From Candidatus Latescibacteria bacterium 4484_7 (GTDB lineage: Bacteria > Krumholzibacteriota > Krumholzibacteriia > Krumholzibacteriales > Krumholzibacteriaceae), in the NCBI GenBank assembly GCA_002085285.1, contig NATK01000033.1, positions 1-9,899 on the forward strand: a DNA stretch of 9,899 bases. The letters are read 5' to 3'. A program made the position numbers and the translations under genes. This document shows, in pieces, positions 6,901-9,899 of this stretch (its first letter is position 1; each line of letters begins with the position of its first letter). The notes under the pieces are model-generated. The model made no database searches, was not told the origin of the DNA, and worked only from the letters and a program-made list of their open reading frames with translations.

Positions 6901-7677
6901 TTGGCTATGCTGAAGATCAGCGACACAATGAAACGCTCACTCCTTACGTTTCATCTTGTCGTTACTATAGTTGTTTTCCTGTACGCAGCTTTGATATATA
7001 TCCTGTTCCCCCATTTGGTGTTGAGGATTCTCGTATGGACGCTCTTTACCGAATTGGTTTGTGCGGTTTTTCTCTTCAAGTGTTCGTCACTTTTGATGGA
7101 CACAGATGGTGAGCCTCTTCAAAGGCTCAATGCTGCGAACATCATCACCCTTGCGAGGATTCTTCTCGTACCTTCGATATCACTCTTTCTGTTCAACGGT
7201 TTTCCGTTTGTCGGAGCTGCCCTATACGCTCTCGGGGCTTCGCTTGACATCGTTGACGGCCTGGTAGCAAGACGATTCGACAGAGTAACGAAGATGGGAG
7301 TGATGCTCGATCCTCTCGGGGACATTCTTACGACATTCGTCGTTTTCTTCTATTTCTGGAGTCGCTCGCTCGTGCCAGATTGGCTTTTTGCGATTCTTCT
7401 CATAAGGTATGCCGAATTCTTTGCAGGGCTTGCGATTCTGGCAGGGTTTGGAGCTATCCCAAGATTGAAGGCGACAATTGCAGGGAAGGTGGCAGCCGTT
7501 GTTCAGGGCCCCTTGATCCTTTTTTTGATTATTCTGCCCGCTTTGCCCGAAGGAGCTGTTTCGACGAAGGTTATTTCTTCTTCATATTATGTTTTAGGTT
7601 TTGCCTTCGTTTCGGTTATAATATCGCAGAGCATAATTGGTATAAAGGCTCTATATCTCAAAAGGAGCATGATTTAG
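6901..7677 (+). CDS. CDP-alcohol phosphatidyltransferase family membrane protein
   Basis: A membrane enzyme that would transfer a phosphatidyl (or related) group from a CDP-activated donor to an alcohol in phospholipid synthesis. The complete family signature DxxDGxxARx8GxxxDxxxD is present: D116, D119, G120, A123, R124, G133, D137 and D141. The usual family start, LNAANIITLARILLVP, occurs only at about 76-91; before it sit two extra hydrophobic segments (about 14-36 and 40-60). Further membrane helices lie near 92-114, 141-157, 161-183, 196-214 and 228-248. Whether it makes phosphatidylglycerophosphate or another lipid cannot be decided. The start is uncertain: TTG 6901 has GGAAAGG 11 nt upstream; ATG 6907 is in frame; ATG 6928 gives a more usual MKRSLL start but has a poor ribosome site. 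It follows ppdK by 45 nt with a hairpin between them, and precedes a DUF4388 gene by 40 nt. Confidence 0.92.
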   Translation: MAMLKISDTMKRSLLTFHLVVTIVVFLYAALIYILFPHLVLRILVWTLFTELVCAVFLFKCSSLLMDTDGEPLQRLNAANIITLARILLVPSISLFLFNGFPFVGAALYALGASLDIVDGLVARRFDRVTKMGVMLDPLGDILTTFVVFFYFWSRSLVPDWLFAILLIRYAEFFAGLAILAGFGAIPRLKATIAGKVAAVVQGPLILFLIILPALPEGAVSTKVISSSYYVLGFAFVSVIISQSIIGIKALYLKRSMI

Positions 7678-7717
7678 GCATGATACTTGATTGACACAAT
7701 ATCGGAGGTGGTTCCTA

Positions 7718-8215
7718 ATGGATTTCGGCGGCGAACTCTCGATTGTCGATCCCTCTACGATATTTCAGATATTCAACATGTCTCGTTTGACCGGTGAATT
7801 GAAATTCATCAGACATGACAATGTTGCGAGTTTTTTCTTTAAAGAAGGTGAACTCATTTATGCCACGGTAGATACCCGGAGTAAAAAGATCGGTCAATTT
7901 CTCATAGAAGAGGGCCACATTACGCAGCAACAGCTCGATGAGATTTTGCACGAGTATCTGTCCCAGGATAGTAAACAGAGGATAGGCAACCTTCTAATAA
8001 AACACGGATACCTCGATTATGATACTCTGGTAGACACTATCCAGGAGCAGATGAAGGAAGTCGTGTATGATGTTCTTTCATGGCAGGAGGGAAGATTCGT
8101 CTTCTTCAACAATATTCTTCCGAGCGACGAAGATATTTTGCTCGATATAAAGCTGGACCATCTGATTCTCGAAGGTTTGAAAAGATTGGATGAAACTGCC
8201 AGGGATGAAAAGTAG
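7718..8215 (+). CDS. DUF4388-type protein with two MshEN-like helical repeats
   Basis: A 165-residue soluble protein. Residues 1-55 fit the DUF4388 pattern: MDFGGELSIVDPSTIFQIF, then RLTGELKF, then FFFKEGELIYATV. This domain is often found in PatA-like response regulators and in motility or polarity-related proteins. After it come two similar units, KKIGQFLIEEGHITQQQLDEI (56-76) and QRIGNLLIKHGYLDYDTLVDT (87-107), which follow the IGxxLIxxGxLxxxxLxxx pattern of the type II secretion/pilus ATPase N-domain (MshEN-like). A closing segment, VLSWQEGRFVFF (119-130), is typical of DUF4388 proteins. No receiver or catalytic domain is present, so it is probably a regulatory or adaptor protein. ATG 7718 is chosen over TTG 7691 because GGAGGTG (7704-7710) is 7 nt upstream and the conserved domain begins at MDFGGELS. 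Its partner is unknown. Confidence 0.85.
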   Translation: MDFGGELSIVDPSTIFQIFNMSRLTGELKFIRHDNVASFFFKEGELIYATVDTRSKKIGQFLIEEGHITQQQLDEILHEYLSQDSKQRIGNLLIKHGYLDYDTLVDTIQEQMKEVVYDVLSWQEGRFVFFNNILPSDEDILLDIKLDHLILEGLKRLDETARDEK

Positions 8216-8324
8216 TATCGAATATTCTTTATGTCCGACCACTCTATTACCTTTGAATCACATCTCTAAAGTTTGAACCGTCGGTGTAGTAGGGCTTGAT
8301 TCTTATCAAAGAACAGACATCGCT

Positions 8325-9206
8325 ATGAAGAGGATATTTATAGTTATTTTCCTTTTTGCTGTAAATGATATTGCTGCAGGAGCGGAAGTGTTGCCGGAAC
8401 CGTTTCCGATGACGAGTCGTTCCACTGCATCAGGCGGAGCCTTTGTTTCGGTGACGGACGATGTTGGATCCATTTTCATCAATCCAGCAGGATTTGTTCT
8501 CCTCGATAGAGGAGGAGTAGAGGCGAACTTTTTTGGCGGTTCTATCGACGATGCCGATTGGATCGCCAGCATTGCTGCTGCTTACCCGTACAGGCGGACC
8601 GTGATTGGCGCTGGGTGGTATCGAGAGAACGGTAGAGACGGTGAATATGGCGATGTGGTGTCTCTGGCCGTTGCTTCTCGCTTTATGAGAGGAACCGTAG
8701 GTTCATTTCTCTCCGGGGGAGCTTCGCTGGATCTATTGAGGGTAAACAAAGGTGAGGCCGAGATTGCAGGACGTGAATCGGCGGATAAAATATCCGCCTC
8801 AATTGGCGCAATGGTCCGACCGTTACCCGTCATCTCGATTGCATTCTCGATGAGAAATATAGGTGGCAGCGAGCTTCACGGAAACGATGGCGGAATCCTG
8901 TGGCAAAGATTGACGAGATGGGGCGTTGCCTTTCTCTGGCGTGAGAGAATCTATTTGATGTTTGAGAGAGATTATATTGGAGGAGAAGTCTCCACTCATT
9001 ACGGTTTTCTGGTCAAGAGCGGGACTCCACTCGAACTGATGGGAGGCTTTTGCAGGGAAAGAGTTTCAGCCGGACTTAGATGGCGAAGAAAGGCGTACAA
9101 CATTGCACTATCTTTCAAGGCGACCGGCGATGGCAGGATCCTGGTTTCGTCTTCCGTAGGAATTGCTTTCGGGAAAGGAAGCAGCAAAGGGAAGTATCAG
9201 TATTGA
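8325..9206 (+). CDS. PorV/PorQ-like outer-membrane beta-barrel protein
   Basis: A 293-residue exported protein. Residues 1-20 form a signal peptide (MKRIFIVIFLFAV..., likely cut after AAGA). The mature N-terminus carries the hallmark of PorV/PorQ and FadL-like barrels: SRSTASGGAFVSVTDD (31-46) followed by SIFINPAGF (49-57). The remainder alternates short polar and hydrophobic strands ending in glycine-rich turns (GGVEANFFGG, GAGWYREN, SIGAMVRPLPV, SMRNIGGSELHGNDGG), and the protein ends in an aromatic residue after a likely final strand SSSVGIAFG. It should sit in the outer membrane. In Bacteroidetes, PorV escorts type IX cargo, but related proteins elsewhere have unknown roles. The 109-nt gap before it holds a small TTGAT/ATCAA inverted repeat (8296-8309) and no clear promoter. 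No Shine-Dalgarno site is seen before ATG 8325, unlike most neighbours. The next gene overlaps its stop. Confidence 0.8.
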   Translation: MKRIFIVIFLFAVNDIAAGAEVLPEPFPMTSRSTASGGAFVSVTDDVGSIFINPAGFVLLDRGGVEANFFGGSIDDADWIASIAAAYPYRRTVIGAGWYRENGRDGEYGDVVSLAVASRFMRGTVGSFLSGGASLDLLRVNKGEAEIAGRESADKISASIGAMVRPLPVISIAFSMRNIGGSELHGNDGGILWQRLTRWGVAFLWRERIYLMFERDYIGGEVSTHYGFLVKSGTPLELMGGFCRERVSAGLRWRRKAYNIALSFKATGDGRILVSSSVGIAFGKGSSKGKYQY

Positions 9207-9899
9207 GGTCATCTGTGATTTATAAGCTTCTTTTTTTCTCTCTGGCACTCATGGCATCACCTTCGTTCGTATTTTCGTCCGAAGCCGGAGATACGACGCA
9301 TGTATCGACCTCTCTTCTCTATGAGTTGCGTGCTAAAGGCGACAGGAGTAACGGAGTTTTTCCATGGAATATCAAGCCGGATTCCATCTTTCCAATCAAT
9401 CGAGCTGCTTATATGCTAAAGGTCGATTCCAGAGATCGTATATCTCTTTACGTAAAATTTTCTTCTAACTCAGGGCATCATGGACGTGCATTCGACAAAT
9501 ATCGTTTCGGCTTGGAGCAAGGGCATATCGACCTGAAATTCAGAAAGGGAAGCCATATCGTTTTCTTTTCCGGAGAAAAAAGATACAGGGAAAATAGACT
9601 GTTTATAAACTCTCTTTCGAGCTATTCGGATTTTACAGACAGGTGGGGCTACGGATATCTTATCAGCTCGAAGATCGATCGTTTTATCGAGTTCGGCTAC
9701 ATACATTCGGAGTTCAGGGGACGGGATAAATTTCTTTCGTACGGCGGACTGCCCTGTTTGGATGGAGGAGGAGACCTGCTCGATCACATCGCGTTGAGTT
9801 TTTCTCCGAGGTGGGCTAAGTTTGGTCTTTCTGCCTCTTCACTACGGTCTGATGTTTACGGTGATCATGTTTTTGGCGGTGCTGATGCAAGATGGCTTT
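9203..9899 (+). CDS. Putative outer-membrane beta-barrel (porin-like) protein, 3' truncated by window edge
   Basis: The frame is open for 232 codons to the window end. TTG 9203 overlaps the preceding TGA (TTGA) and has AAGGGAAG at 9187-9194, 8 nt upstream; GTG 9215, preceded by TTGAGGT, is the alternative. Residues 1-25 form a signal peptide (KLLFFSLALMASPSFVFS, cut near SFVFS/SEAG). From about residue 68 the chain shows alternating strand-like segments with aromatic edges: AAYMLKVDS, RISLYVKFSS, KYRFGLEQGHIDLKF, SHIVFFSGEKRYRENRLF, WGYGYLISSKI, RFIEFGYIHSEF, DHIALSFSP. The run from YRFGLEQGHIDLKF through GEKRYRENRLFI recalls porin or capsule-wall barrels in which a conserved strand precedes a GRQ-like turn. 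I do not recognise a specific family. Overlap with the PorV-like gene implies one transcript and a shared outer-membrane role. Confidence 0.72.
   Translation, partial: MRSSVIYKLLFFSLALMASPSFVFSSEAGDTTHVSTSLLYELRAKGDRSNGVFPWNIKPDSIFPINRAAYMLKVDSRDRISLYVKFSSNSGHHGRAFDKYRFGLEQGHIDLKFRKGSHIVFFSGEKRYRENRLFINSLSSYSDFTDRWGYGYLISSKIDRFIEFGYIHSEFRGRDKFLSYGGLPCLDGGGDLLDHIALSFSPRWAKFGLSASSLRSDVYGDHVFGGADARWL

Noticed and set aside
7691..7696. TTGACA resembling a perfect -35 element before the DUF4388 gene
   Set aside because: A -10 box at the right distance would fall on the ribosome site and start codon region and none is present.
8296..8309. TTGAT-TCTT-ATCAA inverted repeat before the PorV-like gene
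   Set aside because: A 5-bp A/T-rich stem of this size is common by chance; it is kept only as a note in the gene entry.
1..9899. Defence system, mobile element, CRISPR array or biosynthetic cluster
   Set aside because: No transposase, integrase, nuclease, repeat array or biosynthetic core enzyme was found; the HD protein alone, without a partner nucleotide cyclase or effector, is not sufficient to call a defence system.

Overview
The window is a compact, gene-dense bacterial chromosome segment. Every supportable gene lies on the + strand, and no gap reaches 300 bases. No RNA gene, CRISPR array, insertion sequence or phage gene was seen. The two secreted or outer-membrane style proteins at the right end, a subtilisin-like protease with a C-terminal FlgD/sorting-type domain, and a PorV/PorQ-like barrel protein point to a diderm bacterium. 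The FCB superphylum or a related candidate phylum fits best, but this is inference from protein types and not a taxonomic assignment. Most genes carry clear Shine-Dalgarno sites (GGAGG type). GTG and TTG starts are common, and AGA, AGG and ATA codons are used freely.

Layout from left to right: (1) the C-terminal part of an NAD(P)-dependent aldehyde dehydrogenase, cut by the window edge but retaining the catalytic cysteine; (2) a DUF4438 protein 23 nt downstream; (3) a small HD-domain phosphohydrolase; (4) a secreted S8 serine peptidase that starts 1 nt after the HD gene stop; (5) pyruvate, phosphate dikinase (ppdK), preceded by a candidate sigma70-type promoter and a leader hairpin; (6) a CDP-alcohol phosphatidyltransferase with an extra N-terminal membrane segment, preceded by a hairpin that covers its likely ribosome binding site; (7) a short DUF4388 protein with two tandem helical repeats; (8) a PorV/PorQ-like outer-membrane protein; (9) a signal-peptide-bearing putative outer-membrane barrel that overlaps gene 8 by 4 nt and runs off the right edge.

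The genes do not form one obvious pathway. The left part (aldehyde dehydrogenase, PPDK) is central carbon metabolism. The CDP-alcohol transferase serves phospholipid synthesis. The protease and the two barrel-type proteins belong to the cell envelope. The protease tail together with a PorV-like protein is compatible with a type IX-like secretion route, but no core secretion gene is visible. I see no convincing evidence of a previously undescribed multi-gene system. The most useful second looks are the RNA structures ahead of genes 5 and 6, the extended CDP-alcohol transferase, and the poorly characterised gene pair at the right edge.
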